A program made the translations under genes and the position numbers. The notes under the pieces were generated by a model. That model made no database searches and had not been told where the DNA came from. It was given only the letters and a program-made list of their open reading frames with translations. Positions 18,191 to 27,464 of a stretch of DNA of 64,000 nt are shown in pieces. Within the stretch, counting starts at the first letter, position 1. Every line of letters starts with the position of its first letter. The DNA is from Methanobacteriota archaeon (lineage in GTDB: Archaea > Methanobacteriota > Methanobacteria > Methanobacteriales > Methanobacteriaceae). The stretch is taken from contig JAEYPF010000018.1 of the NCBI GenBank assembly GCA_023411115.1, positions 310,001-374,000 on the forward strand, given 5' to 3'.

Positions 18191-18697
18191 ATGTTTTGTA
18201 TAAAGTGTGGGACTGAAAATCCAGAATATGCTAGGTTCTGTAAGGAATGTGGCAAGAGTTTAGATATACCTGATTTAGGAAAATATCATGAAAAAAATAC
18301 TTCTAAGAGTATAAGGAAAGGAATAAGTTTATTAGGCATTGTTATTGGGAATGCATTTTATTTTATTGGAGCCCTGATCTTAACAGCACTTTGGATGGCT
18401 TGGGTGGCAGGAAGCCTAAATATGGAAAAAATAAATACAGTATCTCCTTCAGATTACGATTTTATCCTAATTATGATAATTTTAATGATTCTCACAATAA
18501 TTTCGGGGATTTTAGCAAGTTATTTTGGGGGAAAGAAATACATAAATGGAGTTTTAAATGGTTTCCTGGGAACTTTATTTGCCCTTATTTGTATTGGTAT
18601 TATTGCAAATGGTATTCTTTTTATAATCTGGCCTCTAATTTTTGGATTATTTGGGATATTAGGGGGAATTTTAGGGGTTTTAATAAAAAAGAGATGA
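18191..18697 (+). CDS. Zinc-ribbon membrane protein
   Basis: 168 residues. Residues 1-25 form a zinc ribbon with FCIKCGTENPEYARFCKECGK, followed by a short linker and four hydrophobic helices (about 52-75, 92-112, 120-145, 147-165), Gly-rich as in TIGR04086/YrzE-like proteins. The role of such ribbon-plus-membrane proteins is unknown. It is 13 bases from the next zinc-ribbon gene and almost certainly cotranscribed with it. A second long frame overlapping both genes here is an artefact. Confidence 0.8.
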   Translation: MFCIKCGTENPEYARFCKECGKSLDIPDLGKYHEKNTSKSIRKGISLLGIVIGNAFYFIGALILTALWMAWVAGSLNMEKINTVSPSDYDFILIMIILMILTIISGILASYFGGKKYINGVLNGFLGTLFALICIGIIANGILFIIWPLIFGLFGILGGILGVLIKKR

Positions 18698-18710
18698 AAG
18701 GAGGCTTCAT

Positions 18711-19748
18711 ATGGGTTTAGATAATGGTACTGGTAACAAATTGTTAATATGTGGGGAATGCGGTAAAATTCATGAAAAGAAATATAAAACAGATTTATGT
18801 GAATGTGGTGGAAATTTGAAGACTATTGATGGGCTTATTTGCAATGATAACAATTTAACCATAATAAGTGATGAAACAATGATTTGTAAACGATGTGGAT
18901 CTCAAAATCCAGACGATGCAGTATTTTGCATTGAATGTGGTGATATTTTAAAAGAATCTGAAATAGGAAAGGATTTACAAACAGAAACAACCAAAACAGA
19001 GCTAATTACAAAGGATGATCGGGGGTTTTGTGGAAATTGCAAATTTCAGAATCCTGATAATGCATTGTTTTGTATGGAATGTGGTCAAAAATTAGAAGGA
19101 GTTAAACAAGAGACCATAGTTAAAGAAGATATAAGCACTAAATGTCCATTTTGTAGTGAAAAAATTAAATCAGATGCCATAAAGTGTAAACACTGCGGAG
19201 AATGGTTAAATAAACATTCAATGTCTCAATATGAGAATCAAATTCCTCAATATTCAAATGCTCAACCCATTGGGAGATTATTACCTGCTCTCTTACTTTC
19301 TTTTGGATTATATATCTTTTACTGGTATTATAAAAACTGGAAACATTTAAAAAACCATAAAAATCTTGATATAAGTCCTGGTGGGAGAACAGTACTTCTT
19401 ATTATCCCAATAGTGGGTTATTTCATGCTATATGAACAATTCAATGATATTAAAAATTATGCAAAAGAAAATAGATGTAAAACCTATTCATCAGGACTGT
19501 TAGTATTAGTATTTTTTGTAATATCCGTTTGCTTGTTTTGGGTACCGTTTGTAGGTGTTTTATTTATATGGCCAATTATAGTAGTTCAAGAAACTTTAAA
19601 TGAATACTGGAGGGCAGAACAGCCAAATTTACCCGTAAAAAATAGTTTCACAGATGGAGAACTTCTAACAATCATATTGGGCGGGATAATTATATTTCTA
19701 GTTATAATGTTGTATATTTTGGCTTTTATAGGCTCAACACAACCCTAA
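18711..19748 (+). CDS. Multi-zinc-ribbon membrane protein with DUF4234-like region
   Basis: 345 residues. Four Cys4 knuckle units are visible: around 13-35, CKRCGSQNPDDAVFCIECGD near 63-82, CGNCKFQNPDNALFCMECGQ near 107-126, and CPFCSEKIKSDAIKCKHCGE near 145-164. The C-terminal half has about four helices with FGLYIFYWYYKNW and ENRCKTYSSG regions like the DUF4234 family. GGAGG lies six bases before the ATG. Probably works with the ribbon protein upstream; function unknown. Confidence 0.82.
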   Translation: MGLDNGTGNKLLICGECGKIHEKKYKTDLCECGGNLKTIDGLICNDNNLTIISDETMICKRCGSQNPDDAVFCIECGDILKESEIGKDLQTETTKTELITKDDRGFCGNCKFQNPDNALFCMECGQKLEGVKQETIVKEDISTKCPFCSEKIKSDAIKCKHCGEWLNKHSMSQYENQIPQYSNAQPIGRLLPALLLSFGLYIFYWYYKNWKHLKNHKNLDISPGGRTVLLIIPIVGYFMLYEQFNDIKNYAKENRCKTYSSGLLVLVFFVISVCLFWVPFVGVLFIWPIIVVQETLNEYWRAEQPNLPVKNSFTDGELLTIILGGIIIFLVIMLYILAFIGSTQP

Positions 19749-19878
19749 ATTAAATTCGGGTTATTTAAAAATATAAAATTAAAGAAACATGAACTAAATG
19801 ATTATTCAAAAATCTTCTTAAAATGGTATGAAAATCAATACAAACATTTATCAGTAAATCATATAAACATAGCAAAAG

Positions 19879-21390
19879 ATGAAAAAAATAGGTCTCCTGT
19901 ATATAAAGGGCGCTCTGCCACTTTTTGAAAACTTCGGCGGATTACCAACACATATTGTAAAAGAAAATGGTCTGGTAAATGGTGAAAATGCCAGTGAAGT
20001 GCTGGATGGTTTAATTATTCCTGGAGGGAGCATAATTGAATCACAGAGTGTTGGAAAGGATCTCAAAGATGAAATCAGGAAAATGAGTAATGATGGAAAG
20101 TTCATTTTTGGGATGTGTTCTGGATTCCAGCTGCTTGCAAATAGGATAGATATAGGGAGAAGGTCACCATGTCCTATTGAGAGAGAAGGGCTTGGGATTT
20201 TGGATGTATCATTCAGCCCCATGATTGGTACCGATAGAGTCGAGGCCGAAATCCTTGATGATTCATTTTTAACCAGAGGTATGGCTGGAGATACAGTTAC
20301 AGGTTTTCACTGTCATACATATGGATTAATTGAAGGAGATGCGGATCCTCTTTTTTTAAGCACAGTTAAGAGAACCGATTATCAGGATAACCCACGAAAA
20401 ATATTATCTGGAGTTAAAAATGATGAAGGAAACGTTATCGGCACAATGGTCCACGGATGCCTTGATGAAAATGAAACTCTTGTAAATAATATCCTTGAAT
20501 TTATAGATGTTACAGAGGAGGATATTTTAGATATTAAAAAGAAAAATCAGGAACTTTTGGGGAAAATTAAAACTGAAATAGGTATAGATACAAATATCAA
20601 TACCAATACTGCAATTAATCCGTCCAAGCAGCTGTATGACAACCCAGGTCTCCCAAAGACCATAATGATGGTAGGTACTGGTTCAGATTCAGGAAAAACA
20701 TTTCTAACAACTGGTATTGTGGGAGTTTTACGGAAAAGAGGTTATAGGCCTTGTGTGTTAAAGGTCGGACCAGATATAAGGGACATAGTACCGTCGCTTT
20801 ACATGAATAAAGAAAATATGGAGAAATTCTCATCCATTCAAATAGGTGGGCTTGGATGGATGGACTTAGAAAATGTGCTTGCCAATCTTAGAAATCAAAA
20901 TTATGATATTGTCCTTATTGAAGGTGTTATGAGCGCATTTACAGGAATGCTAAATGAAAAAACTCCATTCTCATCGGCTGAAATTGCAAAGGCAGCTAAT
21001 ATACCCGTTATAATAACTTCATCCTGTGGTAAAGGTGGAATTGAAACTGCGGCGGTGGATATTGTGGGCCATATAGCTGTAATGGATAAAATTGGGATTA
21101 AAACCAGTGGAGTAATTTTAAACAGGGTATATGATAAATCTATTTCAAATATAGCCTCTTCTTACATAACTAAAATGACAGGTGTAAGCGTTATAGGCGA
21201 AGTCCCAAAGATAAAAATGACAGATAGGGGCAACACTCCCGAAGTGGAAATTAAGCTGGAAGAATTCTGTTTAAATGCCATGAAAACAGTTGAAGAGCAT
21301 TTAAATATTGAAGAGATTCTTGAAATGGCTAAAATTCCTCAATTTACAGGATATTTATCTTATGAGGATGTTCTTAAGGGCTTCGATTAA
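19879..21390 (+). CDS. Glutamine amidotransferase fused to CobB/CobQ-like P-loop synthetase (permuted order)
   Basis: 503 residues. Residues 1-210 are a class I glutamine amidotransferase with nucleophile Cys80 in GMCSGFQLL and His192 in MVHGCLDE. After a linker (215-255), residues 260-490 are a CobB/CobQ/dethiobiotin-synthetase-like ATPase with P-loop GTGSDSGKT at 266-274 and the family motif KVGPDIRD near 296. Known CobB, CobQ and CfbB enzymes have the ATPase first and the amidotransferase last; here the order is swapped. It presumably amidates a carboxylate, perhaps on a tetrapyrrole, but the substrate is unknown. No ribosome site is visible, so a leaderless transcript is possible. Not CfbB by architecture. 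Confidence 0.85.
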   Translation: MKKIGLLYIKGALPLFENFGGLPTHIVKENGLVNGENASEVLDGLIIPGGSIIESQSVGKDLKDEIRKMSNDGKFIFGMCSGFQLLANRIDIGRRSPCPIEREGLGILDVSFSPMIGTDRVEAEILDDSFLTRGMAGDTVTGFHCHTYGLIEGDADPLFLSTVKRTDYQDNPRKILSGVKNDEGNVIGTMVHGCLDENETLVNNILEFIDVTEEDILDIKKKNQELLGKIKTEIGIDTNINTNTAINPSKQLYDNPGLPKTIMMVGTGSDSGKTFLTTGIVGVLRKRGYRPCVLKVGPDIRDIVPSLYMNKENMEKFSSIQIGGLGWMDLENVLANLRNQNYDIVLIEGVMSAFTGMLNEKTPFSSAEIAKAANIPVIITSSCGKGGIETAAVDIVGHIAVMDKIGIKTSGVILNRVYDKSISNIASSYITKMTGVSVIGEVPKIKMTDRGNTPEVEIKLEEFCLNAMKTVEEHLNIEEILEMAKIPQFTGYLSYEDVLKGFD

Positions 21391-21440
21391 TTTCTTTAAA
21401 ATAAATGGTTAAAGGCAATAAGCCTTAAAATTAATTTAAC

Positions 21441-22115
21441 TTATTTTTTAAATTTATGATATGCTTTGATGAGATCGTCTCCACTTAAAAAGAGTAATCC
21501 TTCTTTATCAGCATATTTTGCAACATCATCAGTGGTCATGGAACCTCCGCTGTAATTATCCATCATCTCACAGCAAACAGCCACTGGTGTAGTCCCTGCC
21601 ATCTCTGTAAGGGCTATACTCATTTCTGTATGACCCTGTCTCTTGAGTACATGCCCTTGTGCAGCTCTAAGTAATGTAACATGCCCTGGGGCTCTGAAAT
21701 GTTTTCCAAAATTACTGTAATCCTCATTTTTACATAGAAGCGCAAGCTCTTTTATGGTACAAGCTCTATCGTTGTCTGTTATGCCTGTAAATGTTTTTCT
21801 GTGGTTTACTGTAATGGAGAATGCCGATTTTTCATCGTAAGGTATGTCATTTGGTGATAACTCGCCAAGTACAGGAAATTTTTCGGATGCAATTTCCATT
21901 ACGTCTGTCATAAATGGAATTCCGAGTTTATCTGAAGCTTCTGATGAAATGGGAGCGCAAACTAGACCTCCTGCATCGTTCCTGATGGTTCGCATGTGCT
22001 CAGGGGTCATATGCTCTGCTGCAATGATCATATCAGTTTCCCTTTCCCTGTTTTCATTATCAAATATTAAAACGATTTCTCCGTCTTTAAATGCTTTAAT
22101 CGCGTCTTTTATCAT
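21441..22115 (-). CDS. ribB: 3,4-dihydroxy-2-butanone 4-phosphate synthase
   Basis: 224 residues, stand-alone RibB without the GTP cyclohydrolase half. The RERETDMIIAAE motif near 24-35 and GHVTLLRAAQGHVLKRQGHTE near 144-164 hold the catalytic acid residues and metal ligands. Converts ribulose 5-phosphate to the four-carbon precursor of riboflavin, hence of FMN, FAD and F420. AGGAGC nine bases before the ATG. The riboflavin kinase gene lies just upstream on the same strand, so the two probably form a riboflavin unit. Confidence 0.95.
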   Translation of the reverse strand: MIKDAIKAFKDGEIVLIFDNENRERETDMIIAAEHMTPEHMRTIRNDAGGLVCAPISSEASDKLGIPFMTDVMEIASEKFPVLGELSPNDIPYDEKSAFSITVNHRKTFTGITDNDRACTIKELALLCKNEDYSNFGKHFRAPGHVTLLRAAQGHVLKRQGHTEMSIALTEMAGTTPVAVCCEMMDNYSGGSMTTDDVAKYADKEGLLFLSGDDLIKAYHKFKK

Positions 22116-22227
22116 TTAATTGTAGCTCCTTTTTTTTCAATTTGTAAATTTTATAAATTTCATAAAAGTCGATGTGTTGGTTATAGAATACATCATTTAA
22201 TACTTAATGGTTTGCATGGATCAAAAT

Positions 22228-22608
22228 TTAATATTCAATGGTGATTTTAACAGAATCTCCGTCTTTAATACCCAGTGTTTCTTTAATGTTTTGGGAAGTT
22301 ATAAATTCCAGTATATTTTCTCCATGGGTAGTTTTTTTAGGAAATACAATAGCTCCATCTATTTTATCATTTAAGGTGGCTTTAAGGATGAGCACATCTC
22401 CAAAATTCCCTTCACCTTTTATAACTTTAAGTTTGTCCTTGTCAATTTCATGAATATTGTCAATTTCTCTTGGATTTATTTTAATGTTCAAAGTACCTGG
22501 AAATGGGCTGAAATTAAGCTGATTTTCAAATTGATTTTTATAAAATGTTTTTGACATGAAATAAGCCCCTTTTCCTTGTCCTGATGTTACAGTTCCTATA
22601 ATGTCCAT
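22228..22608 (-). CDS. ribK: CTP-dependent riboflavin kinase
   Basis: 126 residues, the archaeal CTP-using riboflavin kinase. The start IIGTVTSGQGKGAYFMS and FSPFPGTLNIKINP near 33-46 carry the nucleotide and flavin loops of the cradle-loop barrel. Lacks the helix-turn-helix domain found at the N-terminus of some archaeal homologues. Makes FMN from riboflavin. It precedes ribB by 112 bases on the same strand. Confidence 0.93.
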   Translation of the reverse strand: MDIIGTVTSGQGKGAYFMSKTFYKNQFENQLNFSPFPGTLNIKINPREIDNIHEIDKDKLKVIKGEGNFGDVLILKATLNDKIDGAIVFPKKTTHGENILEFITSQNIKETLGIKDGDSVKITIEY

Positions 22609-22728
22609 TCAAATCACTTTGTAAGCTATTAGTGGTTCTTTTGCTTAAATATATGCATAGTTTTTAATTGATCACAAATTCTAGATATTTTACAATGTTT
22701 AAACTATCTATAAACAGAAATTTAAAAA

Positions 22729-23364
22729 TTAATTATTAATTTTATCTTTCATGGTATTTGTAGCTAGAATATGGGCCTGTCTTACGGGTTCTGGCATTTT
22801 AAATATGGATGTCCTGGATACAATATCGACTGCAGTCTTTAGAGATATTTTGTGCCCAATGCTAACACATTTTTGCCTGTCACACGCTCCAACAGGTTTA
22901 TTCATAAATTCTATGATTTTGCGTGAATTATCTCTCTTATATTTGTAGTTTCCTTTAATTAATCTTTTTGCAACTCCAATTGAAGGCAAGTCCATAAGAA
23001 GCCCCACATGAGAGGCAAGGCCAAAACCTCTAGGATGCATTTTTCCATGTCCGTTTACCATTAAACAATCGAAACTGCTGTTTATTTTTTTTAAAACAGA
23101 AATCATGGCGTCAGTTTCTCTAAATCCTAAAAATCCGGATATATAAGGAAATAGGAGATCGACTCCAAGGGTTTTCTTCTCTAAAACTTTAAGATCCTCC
23201 AGGTTAATCACAACGGCAGCTGCAACTGCAGAATTGTCCTTTTCAAAGGATACATCTACTCCTGCAATTTTTTGAAGGTTTTCAAAATCATCATGTTCTA
23301 TTACTTTTTTTGACAGGTTGTACTGGATATCTGCAAGTTTTTGAGTGAAGTTATATGAACACAT
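22729..23364 (-). CDS. nfi: Endonuclease V
   Basis: 211 residues. GVDVSFEKD near 34-42 supplies the first catalytic Asp, and MVNGHGKMHPRGFGLASHVGLLMDLPSIGVAK near 97-128 holds the conserved His/Gly-rich region of the RNase-H-like nuclease. Nicks DNA (or RNA) next to inosine, repairing deaminated adenine. Single-copy housekeeping gene placed between ribK and sepS on the same strand. Confidence 0.92.
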   Translation of the reverse strand: MCSYNFTQKLADIQYNLSKKVIEHDDFENLQKIAGVDVSFEKDNSAVAAAVVINLEDLKVLEKKTLGVDLLFPYISGFLGFRETDAMISVLKKINSSFDCLMVNGHGKMHPRGFGLASHVGLLMDLPSIGVAKRLIKGNYKYKRDNSRKIIEFMNKPVGACDRQKCVSIGHKISLKTAVDIVSRTSIFKMPEPVRQAHILATNTMKDKINN

Positions 23365-23410
23365 AATGGGTTAATTATTCATAATTTCCAATTTAAAACA
23401 ATATGGGGGA

Positions 23411-25006
23411 TTATTCATTAACTTTACATGTTATGGTACAAAATACAGGTCCTCTCACATCTATAGCTTTATTTTCACCTGTTATGTAATTTAAAGCAAC
23501 ATTCTCAAGCCTCAGGTTAATGTCAGAAACGGATCTGGATATAGGTACTCTTATTGTAACTTCTTCCCTGCCGCTTACAACCATTTCTTCAATTTTGTAG
23601 GCAGCATCAGCACATATTCCATCCATATAACTTATTTCGGTAGATATTCCATTTTCAAGGGCATTAAGAGCATTTTCATCTGTAATATCATTTTCTGGGA
23701 CTCCAATTATATTTCCCTGATTTATGTATACTGTGTTCCACGCTGCAGGCCCTAAAAGCTTTGTACCCTTTTCAGGTTCTATAACCTTGACTTCAATATT
23801 TTTGCCTAAAAATTCACCTTCAAATGCAGTGAATTCGCAGGGAGATGGTGTATCGCCGTGTTCTTTAAATACAGAGACTATATCATCCATTAAACTTCTT
23901 CCTTCCTCAGTTGCAGGATAATAATTTATCCTGAGCATGGTTGCAAGTTCACGATCTGAAAGCTTCCATTTTCCATAAGTTTGAGGATAAACCATTTTTC
24001 TAACGTCTGTCTGGTTGTAAAGGAGCATCGCAATTCTTTCAACACCAACTCCTAAATTTAAAACGTCTTTTTCAATACCGTATTTTGCAAGTGCTATTGG
24101 CGAGTACAGTCCAAATGTAGCAACCTCTACCCACTCTTTAAGTTTGGGATGGTATCCATAAACTTCAGTTTGAGTACCTGCGATATAATATTTAGATTTT
24201 TTCTCATCGGGGGTGAATTTGAACTTTTCAAACCCGAAATATTCAAGTAAACTTTCAGATATTGCTTTTCCCATGTCTAAAGATATTTCATCGTCAACAA
24301 TAACACATGAAGCTGAATGATATGTTGTAAGGTGACTTGCATCTTCCCTCTGTTCCCTTCTAAAACATCTGTCAATAGAGAAGAGTTTTATAGGTAACTG
24401 TTGTTTATTGTGGATATTTTGAAGTGTTATGAACCATCCTGAGGTCATATGTGACCTTAATGTTGTTTTATGGGCTATAGGTGTTAATTCACGAATTTCG
24501 GGGAATATTTTTTCAAGTATACGGAGCCCCATATTATTTTCAACATTAAGGGACTGTGAAACTTCTAAAACAAGGTCGTCTCCACTTACATCTCCCTTTT
24601 TATATCCCCTAAACACTTCTTTTAAGTTGTCTATTTTTGCATCGTTAATATCTACTCCCATATTTTCGATCTTTTCAATTTTGTCCATTCCAATTCCTAT
24701 ATCTGGTCTTGGAAGTCCTGCAGTATAGAAACATCTATCTAAAACAGCAGGAGCTTCAGGGCCAAACTGTTTGTAGATATGTTCTTCTTCAATAAAGACA
24801 GGGTTTACAGCTTCATTGAACCCTAAATTAAGGTAAGCTTGCCTTAACTGCGCAAGCGTATCATAAAGCATATGAGTTTTACCTGGTTTGAGGTATACTC
24901 TAGGGTATTCATCATCATGATGGGGCTTGTTTAATGTTTGTGAGGTCATGGTCCATGCTTTTTCAAAATCTTTCTTTGCAAGCTTTATTAATTTCTTTTT
25001 ATCCAG
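23411..25006 (-). CDS. sepS: O-phosphoserine--tRNA(Cys) ligase
   Basis: Class II synthetase of the methanogen route to Cys-tRNA: it charges tRNA(Cys) with phosphoserine, later converted by SepCysS (not in the window). Motif 2 region CFRREQREDASHL and motif 3 NLGVGVERIAMLLYN are clear, as is TLRSHMTSGWF. The first ATG (24949) gives 512 residues but removes about 20 that match the family N-terminus (LIKLAKKDFEKAW is encoded just upstream). No ATG, GTG or TTG exists between the in-frame TAA and that ATG. A GGGGG ribosome site at 25014-25018 is seven bases before an in-frame CTG at 25006, used here; ATT at 25012 is the alternative. Confidence 0.92.
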   Translation of the reverse strand: MDKKKLIKLAKKDFEKAWTMTSQTLNKPHHDDEYPRVYLKPGKTHMLYDTLAQLRQAYLNLGFNEAVNPVFIEEEHIYKQFGPEAPAVLDRCFYTAGLPRPDIGIGMDKIEKIENMGVDINDAKIDNLKEVFRGYKKGDVSGDDLVLEVSQSLNVENNMGLRILEKIFPEIRELTPIAHKTTLRSHMTSGWFITLQNIHNKQQLPIKLFSIDRCFRREQREDASHLTTYHSASCVIVDDEISLDMGKAISESLLEYFGFEKFKFTPDEKKSKYYIAGTQTEVYGYHPKLKEWVEVATFGLYSPIALAKYGIEKDVLNLGVGVERIAMLLYNQTDVRKMVYPQTYGKWKLSDRELATMLRINYYPATEEGRSLMDDIVSVFKEHGDTPSPCEFTAFEGEFLGKNIEVKVIEPEKGTKLLGPAAWNTVYINQGNIIGVPENDITDENALNALENGISTEISYMDGICADAAYKIEEMVVSGREEVTIRVPISRSVSDINLRLENVALNYITGENKAIDVRGPVFCTITCKVNE

Positions 25007-25154
25007 AAAAATGCCCCCTGTGTTATTTTGAGGTAATTTTTAAATGATTATCAGGTTAAAATTTGATTTTTCTAAAACCAATGTTAATAATAGAAATTTT
25101 GCATTGATCCTTTTTATATTTAGTTGTACTTACAATCTTGATTTTTCGCTATCA

Positions 25155-25168
25155 AAATTTAAATAATA
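25155..25168 (+). promoter_or_regulatory. TATA box of tfrA
   Basis: AAATTTAAATAATA centred about 27 bases before the tfrA ATG. With no ribosome site between them, the tfrA transcript is probably leaderless or nearly so. Also the divergent boundary with sepS. Confidence 0.45.
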
Positions 25169-25187
25169 TGCTCTCCTAAATTTTATT

Positions 25188-26837
25188 ATGGAAAGAGAGA
25201 TTTACGAATGCGACGTTCTTATTATTGGCTCTGGAGGAGCAGGCTGTAGAGCAGCAATAGAAGCGTCCAAATATGATTTGGATGTTATAATGGTGTCAAA
25301 AGGATTATCATTCAAATCAGGATGCACAACACTTGCAGAAGGAGGATATAACGCGGCTTTTGCAGCTGTTGATTGTGCTGATACTCCTGAAGCTCATTTT
25401 GAAGACACGCTTAAAGGTGGAGGGTATCTAAACGATCCTGAACTGGTAAAAATTCTGGTGAAAGAAGCACCAGAAAGGTTAATTGAACTTGAAAGTTTTG
25501 GAGCTCTTTTTGACAGGCAGGAATCGGGACAAATTAACCAGCGCCCATTTGGGGGTCAGAGTTACAGACGTACATGTTTCCAGGGAGATAGAACTGGCCA
25601 TGAAATGATGGTAGCCTTAAAGGAAGAGGTAATCAAGCGTGATGTCAAAACCATGGATGAGATAATGATTACTGCTCTCATTATGGATGCATCTAGCAAT
25701 AACGTTTTAGGGGCATGTGGGTTATCACTTAAAGACTCTAAATTTTTAATATTTAAAGCTAAATCTGTAATTCTTGGAAGCGGTGGGGCCGGATGGATAT
25801 ATCCAGTCACTTCAAACACGTTACAAAAAACGGGAGATGGATATTTTATTGCATACTTGGCCGGCGCAGATATGCTGGATATGGAACAGGTGCAGTTCCA
25901 CCCAACAGGAATGATACACCCCGAATCCAGAAAGGGGGTTCTTGTAACTGAAGCAGTAAGGGGAGAAGGTGGAATCCTCTTAAATTCTGAAGGCGAGAGG
26001 TTCATGGAAAAATACGACCCTCGAAAAGAACTTGCAACACGAGACGTTGTGGCAAGAGCCATATATAATGAAATAAGGGAAGGAAGAGGAACCGAAAAAG
26101 GAGGGGTTTACCTCGACGTTACACACCTCCCTGCAAAGGTTATTGAGGAAAAACTCGAAACAATGCTTGCACAGTTCCTTGATGTAGGCGTGGACATAAG
26201 AAAGGAACCTATGGAGGTTGCGCCAACAGCACACCACTTTATGGGTGGTGTCAGGATAAATGAAAACGGTGAAACCACAGTGGGTAATTTATTTGCAGCA
26301 GGGGAGGCAGCTGGTGGAGTACACGGCGCAAACAGGCTTGGTGGAAATGCACTTGCAGATACTCAGGTATTTGGAAAAAGAGCTGGTGAAAGTGCCGCAA
26401 AAAATGCTTTAGATGGTGAAATACTGTCAAATGATGTCTTTATAGATGCGGAAGAAGCTAGAATTTCAGGTTTTATTAAAAATGGTGACGTGTATCCTTT
26501 TGAGGTAAAAAAAGAGCTTCAAGAAGTCATGTGGAAAGATGTAGCTATAATAAGGAATCAGGAAGATTTAATGATGGCTTTAAGGCGAATAGCTGAGCTT
26601 AAAGGAATGCTGGAGGATATGAGGGTGCCGGGTGGTTTAGGCTATAATCAAGACCTTCAGGATGCTCTTGAAGTAACTGCAATGTTGGAAATAGCGGAAC
26701 TTGTTGCAAAAGCTGCATATTTACGGCGCGAAAGCAGAGGATCCCATTACAGGGAAGATTATCCTGAAACCGATGACAACTGGAAAAAGAGCATTGTATT
26801 CAATAAAAATGGAAGATTAAGATTTATTGAGAGATAA
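25188..26837 (+). CDS. tfrA: Thiol:fumarate reductase, flavoprotein subunit A
   Basis: 549 residues, about the length of the characterised Methanothermobacter subunit. FAD-binding GSGGAGCRAAIEA is at 14-26, the fumarate-site motif VQFHPTGMIHP near 237-247, and GNLFAAGEAAGGVHGANRLGGNALAD near 366-391. It reduces fumarate with CoM-SH and CoB-SH to succinate and heterodisulfide, in the incomplete reductive citrate cycle. The iron-sulfur partner tfrB is not adjacent, as is usual in this order. NadB/SdhA-like paralogues are possible in principle, but the sequence and host fit TfrA best. Confidence 0.88.
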   Translation: MEREIYECDVLIIGSGGAGCRAAIEASKYDLDVIMVSKGLSFKSGCTTLAEGGYNAAFAAVDCADTPEAHFEDTLKGGGYLNDPELVKILVKEAPERLIELESFGALFDRQESGQINQRPFGGQSYRRTCFQGDRTGHEMMVALKEEVIKRDVKTMDEIMITALIMDASSNNVLGACGLSLKDSKFLIFKAKSVILGSGGAGWIYPVTSNTLQKTGDGYFIAYLAGADMLDMEQVQFHPTGMIHPESRKGVLVTEAVRGEGGILLNSEGERFMEKYDPRKELATRDVVARAIYNEIREGRGTEKGGVYLDVTHLPAKVIEEKLETMLAQFLDVGVDIRKEPMEVAPTAHHFMGGVRINENGETTVGNLFAAGEAAGGVHGANRLGGNALADTQVFGKRAGESAAKNALDGEILSNDVFIDAEEARISGFIKNGDVYPFEVKKELQEVMWKDVAIIRNQEDLMMALRRIAELKGMLEDMRVPGGLGYNQDLQDALEVTAMLEIAELVAKAAYLRRESRGSHYREDYPETDDNWKKSIVFNKNGRLRFIER

Positions 26838-26877
26838 TAATGAATTAATTTTTTTAATGTCAAAAGGGAATATAGGT

Positions 26878-27417
26878 ATGAAATACATAGCTCTGATTCG
26901 CGGAATTAACGTTGGCCCACATAAAAGAATAAAAATGGCTGATTTAACGAAAACACTGGACTCGCTTGATTTTAAAAACATAAAAACCTATCTTCAAAGC
27001 GGTAATGTTATTTTTGAGAATGATTCTGATGATACCCTGAAGATTGCTGAAGATATTGAAGGAAAGATAGATCAAACTTTTGGATTCTCAGTGAATGTGA
27101 TCATTAGAACAAAAGAAGAACTAGAGAACATTGTCAAAAATAACCCTTTTATTAAAGACGCAAACATCCAGCTTGATAAACTGCACGTAACCTTTTTATC
27201 AGACATGCCAGACTCAGAAACTATCTCTAATTTGGATATAAATAAAGATGAAAATGAGAAATTTGAAATTGCAGGTAAAGAAGTATACCTTCATTGCCCT
27301 AATGGATATGCAAGGACAAAATTAAAGAATGACGTGTTCGAGAAAAAGCTAAATACCACAGCAACGACTAGAAACTGGAAAACAACAAATAAGCTGCTTG
27401 AAATATCTAAAAAATGA
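26878..27417 (+). CDS. DUF1697 family protein
   Basis: 179 residues from the ATG at 26878 (MKYIALIRGINVGPHKRIKM), the conserved DUF1697 opening; an earlier frame start at 26827 would overlap tfrA and lacks support. LQSGNVIFEND near 38 and the closing ATTRNWKTTNKLLEI are also family hallmarks. The family is widespread and uncharacterised. It directly follows tfrA and may share its transcript. Confidence 0.85.
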   Translation: MKYIALIRGINVGPHKRIKMADLTKTLDSLDFKNIKTYLQSGNVIFENDSDDTLKIAEDIEGKIDQTFGFSVNVIIRTKEELENIVKNNPFIKDANIQLDKLHVTFLSDMPDSETISNLDINKDENEKFEIAGKEVYLHCPNGYARTKLKNDVFEKKLNTTATTRNWKTTNKLLEISKK

Positions 27418-27464
27418 TCTAAATTATTCCTATTTGGGATTATGAAATTTGTTATCTATCCAAT

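Noticed and set aside
18391..18720. 109-residue plus-strand frame bridging the two zinc-ribbon genes
   Set aside because: It is out of frame with both, overlaps the ribosome site of the second gene and is aromatic-rich without a motif.
24949..24949. Conventional ATG start for sepS
   Set aside because: It removes family-conserved N-terminal residues and has no ribosome site, so a start upstream was preferred.
25562..26062. 166-residue minus-strand frame inside tfrA
   Set aside because: tfrA on the plus strand carries all family motifs; the reverse frame has no ribosome site or domain.
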